Translations under genes and position numbers: made by a program
Part shown: positions 23,279-33,378 of the stretch, piece after piece
How positions within the stretch are numbered: the first letter of the stretch is position 1
How the letters are laid out: every line of letters starts with the position of its first letter
The notes under the pieces: model-generated
The model's database searches: none
Seen by the model: the letters and a program-made list of their open reading frames with translations, nothing else
What the model was told of the DNA's origin: nothing
Assembly: GCF_039523555.1 (NCBI RefSeq)
Contig: NZ_BAAAFN010000015.1
Coordinates: 248,001-312,000 of the forward strand
From: Castellaniella daejeonensis
GTDB taxonomy: Bacteria; Pseudomonadota; Gammaproteobacteria; Burkholderiales; Burkholderiaceae_B
DNA length: 64,000 nt
Direction of reading: 5' to 3'

Positions 23279-24826
23279 CTAGCGCTTGAAGGACGACTTG
23301 GCGCCGACCTTGCCGGCGGGGCGGGCGGCGCGCGGCGCATCGCCGTCACGGCCCTGGCGCGGTGCGCGATCGGCCTTGGGATGGAAGCTCGGGCGACCCT
23401 CGCCGCGCTCGGGGCGCGCAAAGGCCGGTGCGTCCTGTTCCCAGGGTTTGCGGGCGGCGCGCGCCGGGCGGGCACCGTCGGCAGCCTGGGCGTCTTGTCT
23501 CCATGACTTGTCGTGCGGCTTGCGGGCGCGGGCCGGCCGCGTATCGTCGCCCGGCCTTGCGTCCTGTTGCCAGGGCTTGCGGGCACGCGGCGCGGCGCCT
23601 GCAGCAGGGCCGTCCTTGTGCCACGGCTTGCCGCCTTGCGGACGTGCGCCTCGGGCGGGCTTGTCCTTGTAGGTGGGCCGCACGGACCGCTGGGGTTCCA
23701 GGCCGGGAATGGTTTCCGTGGGAATGGCCTGGCCGATGAAGTGCTCGATGCGGCGAACCTTGTGGCGTTCGGCGTGCACGGCCAGCGTGATGGCCTGGCC
23801 GTCGCGACCGGCGCGGCCGGTGCGGCCGATGCGGTGCACGTAGTCTTCGGCCTGCAGGGGCAGGTCGTAGTTCACGGCATGACTGATGGTCTGCACGTCG
23901 ATGCCGCGCGCGGCCACATCGGTGGCGACCAGGACGCGCACCTGGCCTTTCTGCATCAGGCCCAGGGTGCGGGTGCGTTGGCGCTGGTTCATGTCGCCGT
24001 GCAGGGCGGCGGCGGAAAAACCGATGTCGCTCAGGTGGTCGGCCAGGTCGTCGGCGCCGCGCTTGGTGGCGGTGAAGACGATGGCCTGGTCCAGGCTGGC
24101 GTCGCGCAGCAGGTGATCCAGCAGGCGCAGCTTGTGGGCCTTGTCGTCTGCGTACAGCAGGTGCTGGGTGATGTTCGCGTGCTTCTGGCGATGCGTGGTG
24201 ATCTCGATGCGTTTCGGGTCGCGCATCAGGTTTGCCGCCAGGTGGGCGACCGTGCCGTCCAGCGTGGCCGAGAAGAGCAGCGTCTGGCGTTCGGCCGGCG
24301 TGCTGCGGACGATGGTTTCGATGTCTTCGATGAAGCCCATGTCGAGCATGCGGTCGGCCTCGTCCAGCACCAGGGTCTGGACGGTGGACAGGTTCACGCG
24401 GCGTGCCTGCAGGTGGTCGATCAGGCGGCCCGGCGTGGCGACCAGGACATCCACCCGGCGCGACAGGGACTTGATCTGGGCGCCGTAGGGCATGCCGCCG
24501 ACCACGGTGGCAATGCGCAGGCCATCGATCTGCTTGCTGTAGGAACGGGCTGCATCGGCGACCTGCATGGCGAGTTCTCGCGTGGGTGCCAGCACCAGGA
24601 CCTGCACGCCGCGTCCGCCCGCGCCGGCGCGGTGGCTCAGGCGCTGCAGGGCGGGCAGCATGAAGGCCGCGGTCTTGCCGCTGCCCGTTTGCGAGGACAC
24701 CATCAGGTCATGGCCGGCGAGCGCCTGGGGGATGGCGGCCGATTGGACGGAGGTGGGCGTGTCGATGCCGAGGCTGCTCAAGGCAGCCACGAGCCGGGGG
24801 GCGAGCCCCAGGGAGTCGAAGGACAT
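23279..24826 (-). CDS. DEAD-box ATP-dependent RNA helicase (RhlE-like) with basic repeat tail
   Basis: Cytosolic RNA helicase, 515 aa. Ordered motifs are all present: SSQTGSGKT (I), PTRELA (Ia), LDEADRMLDMGF (II), SAT (III), ATDVAARGID (V) and HRIGRTGRAG (VI). The tail after about residue 385 is low-complexity Arg/Lys/Ala/Pro/Gln with a loosely repeated RARKPWxQDA unit and probably binds RNA. I place the start at MSFDSLGLAP (24826), with AAGGAAA just upstream; a longer open frame to 24931 lacks such a site. RhlE-like members act in ribosome and mRNA remodelling, often in the cold. Confidence 0.93.
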   Translation of the reverse strand: MSFDSLGLAPRLVAALSSLGIDTPTSVQSAAIPQALAGHDLMVSSQTGSGKTAAFMLPALQRLSHRAGAGGRGVQVLVLAPTRELAMQVADAARSYSKQIDGLRIATVVGGMPYGAQIKSLSRRVDVLVATPGRLIDHLQARRVNLSTVQTLVLDEADRMLDMGFIEDIETIVRSTPAERQTLLFSATLDGTVAHLAANLMRDPKRIEITTHRQKHANITQHLLYADDKAHKLRLLDHLLRDASLDQAIVFTATKRGADDLADHLSDIGFSAAALHGDMNQRQRTRTLGLMQKGQVRVLVATDVAARGIDVQTISHAVNYDLPLQAEDYVHRIGRTGRAGRDGQAITLAVHAERHKVRRIEHFIGQAIPTETIPGLEPQRSVRPTYKDKPARGARPQGGKPWHKDGPAAGAAPRARKPWQQDARPGDDTRPARARKPHDKSWRQDAQAADGARPARAARKPWEQDAPAFARPERGEGRPSFHPKADRAPRQGRDGDAPRAARPAGKVGAKSSFKR

Positions 24827-25007
24827 GGGTTTCCTTGCGCCCGCGAGTGCGGGCGGTGTGCCGCGGGGATCGAAGGATTGTCCCCGCTGGGTTGCTGCCG
24901 CGGATGTCTGCCGGGCAAGAATCAGTCGCATGTGCCGACCGAATCAACCCAAACGGCGCAACTGGTGCGAAACCGAGGTCAGAAGGTCAGAAAACAGGCA
25001 ATCAGAA

Positions 25008-25036
25008 AGTATCGCATGACGGGCCGGCCAGGTCAA
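25008..25036 (-). promoter_or_regulatory. Sigma-70 promoter of the DEAD-box helicase
   Basis: On the minus strand TTGACC (25036-25031) and GATACT (25013-25008) are separated by exactly 17 bp. It predicts a leader of about 175 nt before the ATG at 24826, long enough for structure-based control as in cold-inducible helicase genes. Confidence 0.55.
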
Positions 25037-25048
25037 TGTAATTGTGGA

Positions 25049-25522
25049 TCAGAGGGCCAGCGGAATCCGAGTGTCGAACTTGCTGCGCTGTGTGGCGAAG
25101 AAGCTGCGCACGTTGCGCACGCGCGGGTCGCCCGTCAGGCAGCGCAGTGCCAGGGCCTGGTAGGCCGCCATGTCAGCCACCAGGGCGATCAGCACGAAAT
25201 CGGGCCCGCTGCTGACCCGGTAGCACTGCTGGATGGCGGGTTCGGCCAGGAGCTGGGCCTCGAAGGCGTCGGCCTGCGCGGCGGCCTGGGCGTCCAGGGT
25301 GACCTCGATCAGGACGGTCAGGGCCGCACCCATCAGGGCGGGGTCCAGGATGGCCACCCGGCGCTGGATGATGCCGGCCCTGACCAGGCGGCGCACCCGC
25401 CGCAGGCAGGTCGGCGGAGAGGCGTGCACGCGTTCGGCCAGGTGCTGGTTGCTGAGGGCGCAGTCCTGCTGTAGGGTATCCAGGATGCGGCGGTCCAGGT
25501 CGTCGAGTTCGGGGGCGGGCAT
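25049..25522 (-). CDS. Lrp/AsnC family transcriptional regulator
   Basis: DNA-binding protein of 157 aa. The N-terminal AsnC-type helix-turn-helix is DLDRRILDTLQQD...LAERVHASPPTCLRRVRRL (about 6-50), and the C-terminal RAM (ligand and oligomerisation) domain includes VSSGPDFVLIALV. I prefer the ATG at 25522 over an upstream in-frame TTG at 25543. The gene is divergent from glmS across an AT-rich region packed with TGAAAT/ATTTCA half-sites, which are candidate operators. The effector is unknown; Lrp members usually sense amino acids. Confidence 0.92.
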   Translation of the reverse strand: MPAPELDDLDRRILDTLQQDCALSNQHLAERVHASPPTCLRRVRRLVRAGIIQRRVAILDPALMGAALTVLIEVTLDAQAAAQADAFEAQLLAEPAIQQCYRVSSGPDFVLIALVADMAAYQALALRCLTGDPRVRNVRSFFATQRSKFDTRIPLAL

Positions 25523-25586
25523 GGAGTTGTTTCCGGGACGCAACAGGCGTGAGGAAGGGCAAGTAAGAAGCCAGGATATCCCTGGT

Positions 25587-25665
25587 TTTCATATCATTTA
25601 TTTCATACGACCATATTTTATGAAATCATATTTCATCATCCATATCACATGAAATCTGGTTTCAT
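25587..25665. promoter_or_regulatory. Clustered TGAAAT/ATTTCA inverted half-sites between an Lrp regulator and glmS
   Basis: An AT-rich stretch unlike the rest of the window. TTTTCATAT occurs at 25587-25595, ATTTCA at 25601-25606, the palindrome TGAAAT-CAT-ATTTCA at 25621-25635, and ATGAAA-TCTGG-TTTCAT at 25649-25665. The dyads recur about every 27 bp, a period suited to cooperative binding of an Lrp octamer. Probable operator for the Lrp-type protein encoded at 25049-25522. Confidence 0.55.
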
Positions 25666-25782
25666 TATAGGCGTTAAAAAGAATTCATATTTCTTGTCCT
25701 CAAGGTCACAATAGCGCAAAAAACCGGTCCTGCCTTCATCCGGCCCGGACCGGCATCCCCTCACGAACCAGGAGCATCCTCC

Positions 25783-27615
<1,833 letters not shown>

Positions 27616-27637
27616 TCGGGGGCGCTTGCCGCGCCGG

Positions 27638-30214
27638 CTATCCCGGAAGGGCGCGTTGCCGGCGCACCGAGGTCAGCCACGCCTCGATCGGCATGGGGCG
27701 TGCACGCAGGTAGCCCTGTATCGCATCGCAGCCGTGCCGGATCAGGAAATCGGCCTGGGGCTCGTCTTCCACGCCTTCGGCGACGACCCAGAAATCCAGT
27801 TGTTCGGCCATGGCCAGGATCAGCCGGGCGATGGCGATGCTGTCGGGGTCGTCGGGCAGGTTCCGGATCAGGCTCTTGTCGATCTTCAGTTCGAAGATCG
27901 GCAGGCGCATCAGGCTGGACAGGTTGGAGTAGCCGGTGCCGAAATCGTCGATGGAAAAGCGGATTCCCAGGCGGTTGAGTTCGCGCATGCGCTGCGCCGT
28001 GGCCTCGACGTCCTGGATCCACACCCCTTCGGTGATCTCGAAGATCAGGCGGTTGCCGGGGGCGCCGGTGCGTTTCAGCAGGCCGCGCACGGCTGCGCCG
28101 AATCCCGGATCCATCAGGACCCTGGGGCTGATGTTGATGGAGACCGGGTAGGTCTCGTCCAGTCCCTGCAGGTCGAGCAGCGTCTGGCAGGCCTCGCTCA
28201 GGGACCAGTCGGTCAGGTGGTGGATGAGGCCCGTTTCTTCGGCCAGGGGCACGAACCGGGCGGGCGAGATCGGGCCGTGCTCGGGGTGCGTCCAGCGCGC
28301 CAGCAGTTCGGCGCCCGTGACCCGGCCGTCGCGCGCATACTGGGGCTGGATGTGCATGGACAGTTGCCGGGTGCTCAGTGCCAGGGTCAGGTCTTTTTCC
28401 ATCCACAGGCGCTGTTCGAATTCCGTCTGCAGCGTGTGATCGTAGAAGACGACCTGATTGCCGCCCAGCTGTTTGGCGCGCTGCATCGCCAGGTCGGCCT
28501 CGCGGATGGCATCGTCCGCACCCGCGTCCCCGGCGGGCAGCAGGGTCAGGCCGATGCTGGCGGTGAATACGCAGGCCTGTTGTTCACCCGGATCCAGCGG
28601 GGTCGACGCCAGCGCGAGCCGCAGCCTTTCGGCGACCTGCCGTGCCCGGCGGCTGGCGGTGGCGGGGTCCGGGCCCAGCCCGGCGAGCAGCGCCATGAAT
28701 TCGTCGCCGCTGGCGCGTGACACCATGTCCCGCTCGAGCGTGCAGTCCTTCAGGCGGCGCGCCACTTCTTTCAGGACGCGGTCGCCGACGGCATGGCTGC
28801 GGCTGTCGTTGAGTTTCTTGAAATCGTCCAGGTCCAGGATCAGCACGGCGCTGCAGCCGGCGTCGGGCCGTATCCGCTTCAGCCGGTCCAGCAGCAGGAT
28901 GCGATTGGGCAGGCCCGTCAGGGGGTCGTGGAGGGCGTGGTGGTGGGCCAGGGCCTCGGCCTGCATGCGGGCGGTGACGTCGGTCAGGATGGTGCAGTAC
29001 ATCCCGGTCGCGCCATCCGGGCCGCGCAGCGGCATCTTGATGGACTGGAACGTGTGCATCCGGCCCGTCCGGGCCGATGGCCGCTGCTCTTCGGCGACGA
29101 TGCGCTCGCCTCGTCTCAGGGCCGGAAGATCCGCGGCCGCGATGCCGTTGGCGCGGATGGCGTCGGGGTGGTATCCGGGGTCGGCCGCTTCCGGCGCCAT
29201 GTCGGGCAGGCCGAAGAATTCACGGAACGGCCGGTTGGCGTATCGGCAGCGCCGGTCTTCGTCCTCGATGCAGATCAGGTCGTCGATGTGGTCCAGGATG
29301 GCAGACAGGTGTTGTCCCACGGTTTCCAGGCGCCGGGTCCTGTGGCGGGTGTACCCGGCCCAGGCCAGCGCCGCCAGCACGGCCAGGACTGTCGCCGCCA
29401 GGGCGACGGGCCCGTGGCCGGGCCGGGGGGTGGCGATCGGACGCGTCTTCTGGCTGTCCCAGCGGGTCAGGATGCGGTAGTAGACGGAACCCGGATCGGC
29501 CTTCCAGGCGACCAGGTGGCGGTCGATGGCATGCAGGACATCGGCGCCGCGGCCTTTCGGGGCCGCGTAATAGAGGCCGGAAGGCAGGAAAAGAATGGGT
29601 GTGGCCGTCAGGCCGTATTGCGCAGCCGTGGCGTTGCCGAAGAAGAAGTCGGACGCGACGCCATCGGCCTGGCCTGTCTGCACTTCCCGGAAACCCTGGA
29701 TCAGCGTGTCCACCGGGCCGAGGCGGGCCTGGATGCCCAGGCTGGGTAGCAGGGTTTCCAGGTAACTGTATTCAGTCGAACCGCCCAGGGTGACCAGGCG
29801 CCGGCCGTTCAGATCCTGAAGAGTGTTGATCGTTTCGCCCGGGCGTACGTAGACCTGGGACCAGGTCTGCAGGATCGGTGTCTGGTGGTAGTCGAACACG
29901 GCCGTGCGTTCGGCCGTGAGGGAAACGGCGGGCAGCAGGTCGATTTCCGCGTCCCGCAGCTTGCGCACGCAATCCTGCCATTCGCAGAGTTCGGTCTTCA
30001 GCGTCCAGTGTTCCTGGTGCGCGATCTCGGAAAGAATGTTGCCCAGAACGCCGTCGGGCTGCCCGTTGGGGGCGGTCGAAAGCAGCGGACCCATGTCGCT
30101 GATGCCCACCGTCAGCGTCGTGGCGCTGGCGGGAACCGGCGCGAGGACGGCCGCCGTTTCCAGCAGCAAAAGCAGGCAGGCAAGCGCGCGGATGGGTCGT
30201 AGGAGGATGTTCAT
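27638..30214 (-). CDS. Membrane sensor with periplasmic SBP_bac_3, PAS, GGDEF and EAL domains
   Basis: Cyclic-di-GMP signalling protein of 858 aa. It has a signal peptide (about 1-31), a periplasmic bacterial solute-binding (family 3) domain (about 33-265), a transmembrane helix (about 277-297), a PAS domain (about 305-420), GGDEF (about 425-590) and EAL (about 605-850). The GGDEF motif reads SGDEF and the RxxD inhibition site seems to lack its Arg. The EAL motif reads ELL, but the DDFGTGYSN loop, the EITEG Glu, the SINIS Asn and AEGVED are intact, so phosphodiesterase activity is likely. The amino-acid-binding-like sensor suggests control by a small periplasmic ligand. It converges on glmS. 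Confidence 0.92.
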   Translation of the reverse strand: MNILLRPIRALACLLLLLETAAVLAPVPASATTLTVGISDMGPLLSTAPNGQPDGVLGNILSEIAHQEHWTLKTELCEWQDCVRKLRDAEIDLLPAVSLTAERTAVFDYHQTPILQTWSQVYVRPGETINTLQDLNGRRLVTLGGSTEYSYLETLLPSLGIQARLGPVDTLIQGFREVQTGQADGVASDFFFGNATAAQYGLTATPILFLPSGLYYAAPKGRGADVLHAIDRHLVAWKADPGSVYYRILTRWDSQKTRPIATPRPGHGPVALAATVLAVLAALAWAGYTRHRTRRLETVGQHLSAILDHIDDLICIEDEDRRCRYANRPFREFFGLPDMAPEAADPGYHPDAIRANGIAAADLPALRRGERIVAEEQRPSARTGRMHTFQSIKMPLRGPDGATGMYCTILTDVTARMQAEALAHHHALHDPLTGLPNRILLLDRLKRIRPDAGCSAVLILDLDDFKKLNDSRSHAVGDRVLKEVARRLKDCTLERDMVSRASGDEFMALLAGLGPDPATASRRARQVAERLRLALASTPLDPGEQQACVFTASIGLTLLPAGDAGADDAIREADLAMQRAKQLGGNQVVFYDHTLQTEFEQRLWMEKDLTLALSTRQLSMHIQPQYARDGRVTGAELLARWTHPEHGPISPARFVPLAEETGLIHHLTDWSLSEACQTLLDLQGLDETYPVSINISPRVLMDPGFGAAVRGLLKRTGAPGNRLIFEITEGVWIQDVEATAQRMRELNRLGIRFSIDDFGTGYSNLSSLMRLPIFELKIDKSLIRNLPDDPDSIAIARLILAMAEQLDFWVVAEGVEDEPQADFLIRHGCDAIQGYLRARPMPIEAWLTSVRRQRALPG

Positions 30215-30291
30215 CGGCGTTTCCGGTGGGGCCTGGGGCTCCGCTGAAACGATCCAGACCCGGAAGTGCCCATGCGATCGGCCGAGGCTCG

Positions 30292-30297
30292 ATTATA
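30292..30297 (-). promoter_or_regulatory. -10 element of the GGDEF/EAL gene
   Basis: A perfect TATAAT on the minus strand, 78 bp upstream of the ATG at 30214. The hexamer at the 17-bp position (GAATCC) is a poor -35, so an activator may be needed. Confidence 0.45.
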
Positions 30298-30346
30298 GGA
30301 GGGCGGTGCCGTCCGGATTCGGTGGTTCCATGGTGGAAACAGCGGC

Positions 30347-31258
30347 TTATTCCGGGTTTCTCCAGTCCCGCGTGCCCACATGTTCATGCAGGTGCCGCAC
30401 GAAAGCCTGGGTGGCGGGCGGCGGGCTGGCATGCAGGCGGCTGTAGATGAAGAACTGGCGCCGGATCACCGGATCCTGCAGCGGCCGCATGCGCAGGCCG
30501 TACAGGTCCACCAGCGTGCGCGCGTAGGGCAGCCCCGCCGTTACGCCCAGTCCCGCGCTGACCATGCTCAGGGCGGTACTCATGAAGGCCACCTCGTGGC
30601 TGGGGTGGATGGCGGGGATGTCGGCCATCCGGTACAGGTCCAGGGCCAGGCGGTCCGTGAACTGGCCCTGCAGCGCGATCAGGGGATAGCGCACCAGGTC
30701 GGTCCAGCGGATGTGCTTGAGCGATTCCAGCGGGTGGCCCGGTGGAAACACGGCCATGAAGGGCAGGTCGAACAGGGGGTCGGCCGACAGCTCGGCCAGC
30801 CCTTCGCGGTGGGGGCCGATGCTGACGTCCACTTCGCCGCGCACGGCCTGGGCGATGGCGTTTTCGACCGCACAGTCCAGCAGGTGGACCTGGATGTCGG
30901 GGTGTTCCCGGCGGAAGCTGGCGATGACTTCCGGGATCAGGGTGCTGGCCATCAGCTGGGGAGCGGCGATGCGCACGATGCCGCGCCGCAGGCGCTTGAG
31001 GTTGTCGATGTTTTCGAGCGCGCCGTCCAGGTCGCGCAGGATGCGCGTGGCCACCGAATGGAATTCGCGTCCGACTTCCGACAGCTGGATGCGCCGGGTA
31101 TTGCGGTCCACCAGGCGCACGCCCAGCTGGGACTCCAGTTCCTTGATCAGGCCGCTGAGCGCAGACTGGGTGATGTGCAGGGATTCGGCCGCCCGGGTGA
31201 AGCCCCCGGTGCGGGCCAGCGCCGTGAAGGCGCGCAATTGGCGCAGTGTCACTTCCAT
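30347..31258 (-). CDS. LysR family transcriptional regulator
   Basis: Regulator of 303 aa. The N-terminal winged helix-turn-helix (about 1-60) reads LRQLRAFTALARTGGFTRAAESLHITQSALSGLIKELE in register with the family, and a periplasmic-binding-protein-like effector domain follows (about 90-300). It is divergent from the TRAP-homogentisate operon, with 137 bp between starts, so it most likely controls that operon in response to an aromatic acid. The effector cannot be read from the sequence. Confidence 0.94.
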   Translation of the reverse strand: MEVTLRQLRAFTALARTGGFTRAAESLHITQSALSGLIKELESQLGVRLVDRNTRRIQLSEVGREFHSVATRILRDLDGALENIDNLKRLRRGIVRIAAPQLMASTLIPEVIASFRREHPDIQVHLLDCAVENAIAQAVRGEVDVSIGPHREGLAELSADPLFDLPFMAVFPPGHPLESLKHIRWTDLVRYPLIALQGQFTDRLALDLYRMADIPAIHPSHEVAFMSTALSMVSAGLGVTAGLPYARTLVDLYGLRMRPLQDPVIRRQFFIYSRLHASPPPATQAFVRHLHEHVGTRDWRNPE

Positions 31259-31292
31259 CGGATCACCCTATGAATCGATGAATAAAAACTGT

Positions 31293-31321
31293 TTGAATGA
31301 TATCTGGAAACTGCGTCTAAT
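31293..31321 (+). promoter_or_regulatory. Sigma-70 promoter of the TRAP-homogentisate operon
   Basis: TTGAAT (31293-31298), a 17-bp spacer and TCTAAT (31316-31321). It lies between the divergent LysR gene and the dctQ-like gene, where a LysR protein would be expected to bind. Confidence 0.55.
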
Positions 31322-31395
31322 GGGGCATCGATAACGAGGATGCGCCGGCGATGCGGCCGGCACCCGACATCCCTGGACGGACCGGAGACAACGTC

Positions 31396-32046
31396 ATGCC
31401 TTCCCGCTGGGAACCCCCGAGCAAGGCCTCGCGCCGCATGCCGCCGCGGCAACGCGCCGCCCATCTGATCGCGCGGGGTTTCGAAATCATGATCGTCGCC
31501 TGCCTGACGATCATGGGCATCCTGGTCTTCGGCAATGTCGTGCTGCGCTATGCCTTCAATTCCGGCATTGCCATTTCCGAGGAATTGTCCCGCCTGCTCT
31601 TCGTCTGGCTGATCTTCATGGGCGCGGTGCTGGCTTCGGCCCGGCGCATCCACATCGGCTTCGATACGCTGCAGCGCGCCGTCGGGCCACGCACCCGGCG
31701 CGCGCTCGTGGTCTTCACCGGCGCGCTGATCCTGGTCGGCTGCGGGATCTTCATCGTCGGCGGCTGGCGCCAGACCTCGATCAACCTGGGCAATACCTAT
31801 CCGGTCCTGGGCATTTCCTATGCCTGGCTGTACGGAACGGCGCTGGTGTTCGGGGTGGCGCTGATCTTCCCGGTCTGCAACAACATCCGCCGGGCGCTGG
31901 CCGGCATCGACGACGGCCTCACGGAAGACCTGGCCGACCGCATCGAGAGCCTGGCCGAACGCATCGAGGACGAGCCGGGGCATCCGTCCGCGCCCACGGG
32001 CCGCGGGGCGGCTGACTCGAAGGAAGGCCGGCCATGGGCGCGTTAG
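31396..32046 (+). CDS. TRAP transporter small permease (DctQ-like)
   Basis: Small membrane subunit of a tripartite ATP-independent periplasmic transporter, 216 aa, with four transmembrane helices between about residues 30 and 170 and the family pattern ISEELSRLLFVWLIFMGA. The C-terminal tail is hydrophilic and acidic (coiled-coil-like DLADRIESLAERIED). GGAGACAACGTC before the ATG at 31396 decides the start; an upstream ATG at 31351 has no such site. It overlaps the large permease by 13 bp. Confidence 0.93.
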   Translation: MPSRWEPPSKASRRMPPRQRAAHLIARGFEIMIVACLTIMGILVFGNVVLRYAFNSGIAISEELSRLLFVWLIFMGAVLASARRIHIGFDTLQRAVGPRTRRALVVFTGALILVGCGIFIVGGWRQTSINLGNTYPVLGISYAWLYGTALVFGVALIFPVCNNIRRALAGIDDGLTEDLADRIESLAERIEDEPGHPSAPTGRGAADSKEGRPWAR

Positions 32047-33311
32047 TCTTCCTGGGCTCGCTGCTGGGCCTGATCGCGCTGGGCCTGCCGATCGCCTTCG
32101 CGCTGATGTTCGCCGGGGTGGCGCTGATGCTGCTGACGGGGCAGTTCGACGCCCAGATCGTGGTGCAGAACGCCATCGCGGGTGCCGACAATTTCGTGCT
32201 GATGGCGGTGCCCTTCTTCATCCTGGCGGGCGAGTTCATGAACGCTGGCGGGCTGTCCCGGCGCATCGTCGACATGGCCAGCGCCTTCGTCGGCCATCTG
32301 CGCGGCGGCCTGGGCTACGTGGCCATCTGCGCCGGCATCCTGCTGGCCAGCCTGTCCGGGTCCGCGGTGGCGGACACGGCGGCGCTGGCGGCCATCCTGG
32401 TGCCCATGATGCGCCAGGCCGGCTACGATCCGGCGCGTGCCTGCGGCCTGATGGCCGCCAGCGGCATCATCGCGCCGGTCATCCCGCCGTCGATCGGCTT
32501 CCTGATCTTCGGCGTGGTGGCCAATGTGTCGATCACCCGCCTGTTCCTGGCCGGGATCGTGCCGGGCGTCCTGATGGGCCTGTTCCTGACCGTGGCCTGG
32601 TGGTTCGTCGCCCGCCGCCAGAAGGTGGCGCTGACCCCCCGGGTGCCCTGGGGGCAAAGGATGCGCCTGCTGGGGCAGGGCGGCTGGGCGCTGATGCTGC
32701 CGGTCATCATCGTCGGCGGCCTGCGTTTCGGCATCTTCACGCCGACCGAGTCCGCCGTGGTGGCGGCGGCCTACGCGCTGTTCGTCGGCGTGGTGGTGTA
32801 CCGGGAACTGAGCTGGCGCAAGGTCTACGAATGCCTGCTGTCCACGGCGCAGACGACCTCGGTGGTGCTGCTGCTGGCCGCGCTGGCGATGGTCGCGTCC
32901 TACATGATCACCATCGCCGACATCTCGGGCCAGGTGGGCGGCTGGCTGACGTCCCTGTCGGATCACCCGCTGGTCCTGGTCGCCGCCATGATGGTGGTGG
33001 TGTTCTTCGCCGGGATGGTGCTGGATTTCATTCCCATCGTGCTGATCTTCACGCCGGTGTTCATGCCGATCATCCAGGCGGCCGACATCGATCCCGTGTA
33101 TTTCGGCGTGATCTTCATCATGAACTGCTCGATCGGCATGATCACGCCGCCCGTGGGCGTCGTGCTGAACGTCGTCGGTTCCGTGGGCAAGGTATCCATG
33201 GCCCAGGCCACACGCGGCATCGGCCCGTTCCTGCTGGCCCTGGCATCGCTGCTGATTGCCCTGATTCTGTTCCCCGAGCTGGTGACCGTGCCCGCCCAAT
33301 GGTGGCGCTAG
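32034..33311 (+). CDS. TRAP transporter large permease (DctM-like)
   Basis: Main Na+-coupled transport subunit of 425 aa with about 12 transmembrane helices. It has the DctM-family stretches LPIAFALMFAGVALML, AVPFFILAGEFMNAGG, PPSIGFLIFGVV and ITPPVGVVLNVVG. It is translated from a start inside the end of dctQ (13-bp overlap) and followed 67 bp later by the binding-protein gene. Confidence 0.95.
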   Translation: MGALVFLGSLLGLIALGLPIAFALMFAGVALMLLTGQFDAQIVVQNAIAGADNFVLMAVPFFILAGEFMNAGGLSRRIVDMASAFVGHLRGGLGYVAICAGILLASLSGSAVADTAALAAILVPMMRQAGYDPARACGLMAASGIIAPVIPPSIGFLIFGVVANVSITRLFLAGIVPGVLMGLFLTVAWWFVARRQKVALTPRVPWGQRMRLLGQGGWALMLPVIIVGGLRFGIFTPTESAVVAAAYALFVGVVVYRELSWRKVYECLLSTAQTTSVVLLLAALAMVASYMITIADISGQVGGWLTSLSDHPLVLVAAMMVVVFFAGMVLDFIPIVLIFTPVFMPIIQAADIDPVYFGVIFIMNCSIGMITPPVGVVLNVVGSVGKVSMAQATRGIGPFLLALASLLIALILFPELVTVPAQWWR

Positions 33312-33378
33312 GTCCGGACATGTTCATCCAGAGGTTCGCGCTGGGTACCTCATTCGATTCCACCCAAGGAGACAAACC

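Noticed and set aside
25523..25782. glmS ribozyme in the leader
   Set aside because: No ribozyme core is visible, and the ribozyme is known from Gram-positive bacteria.
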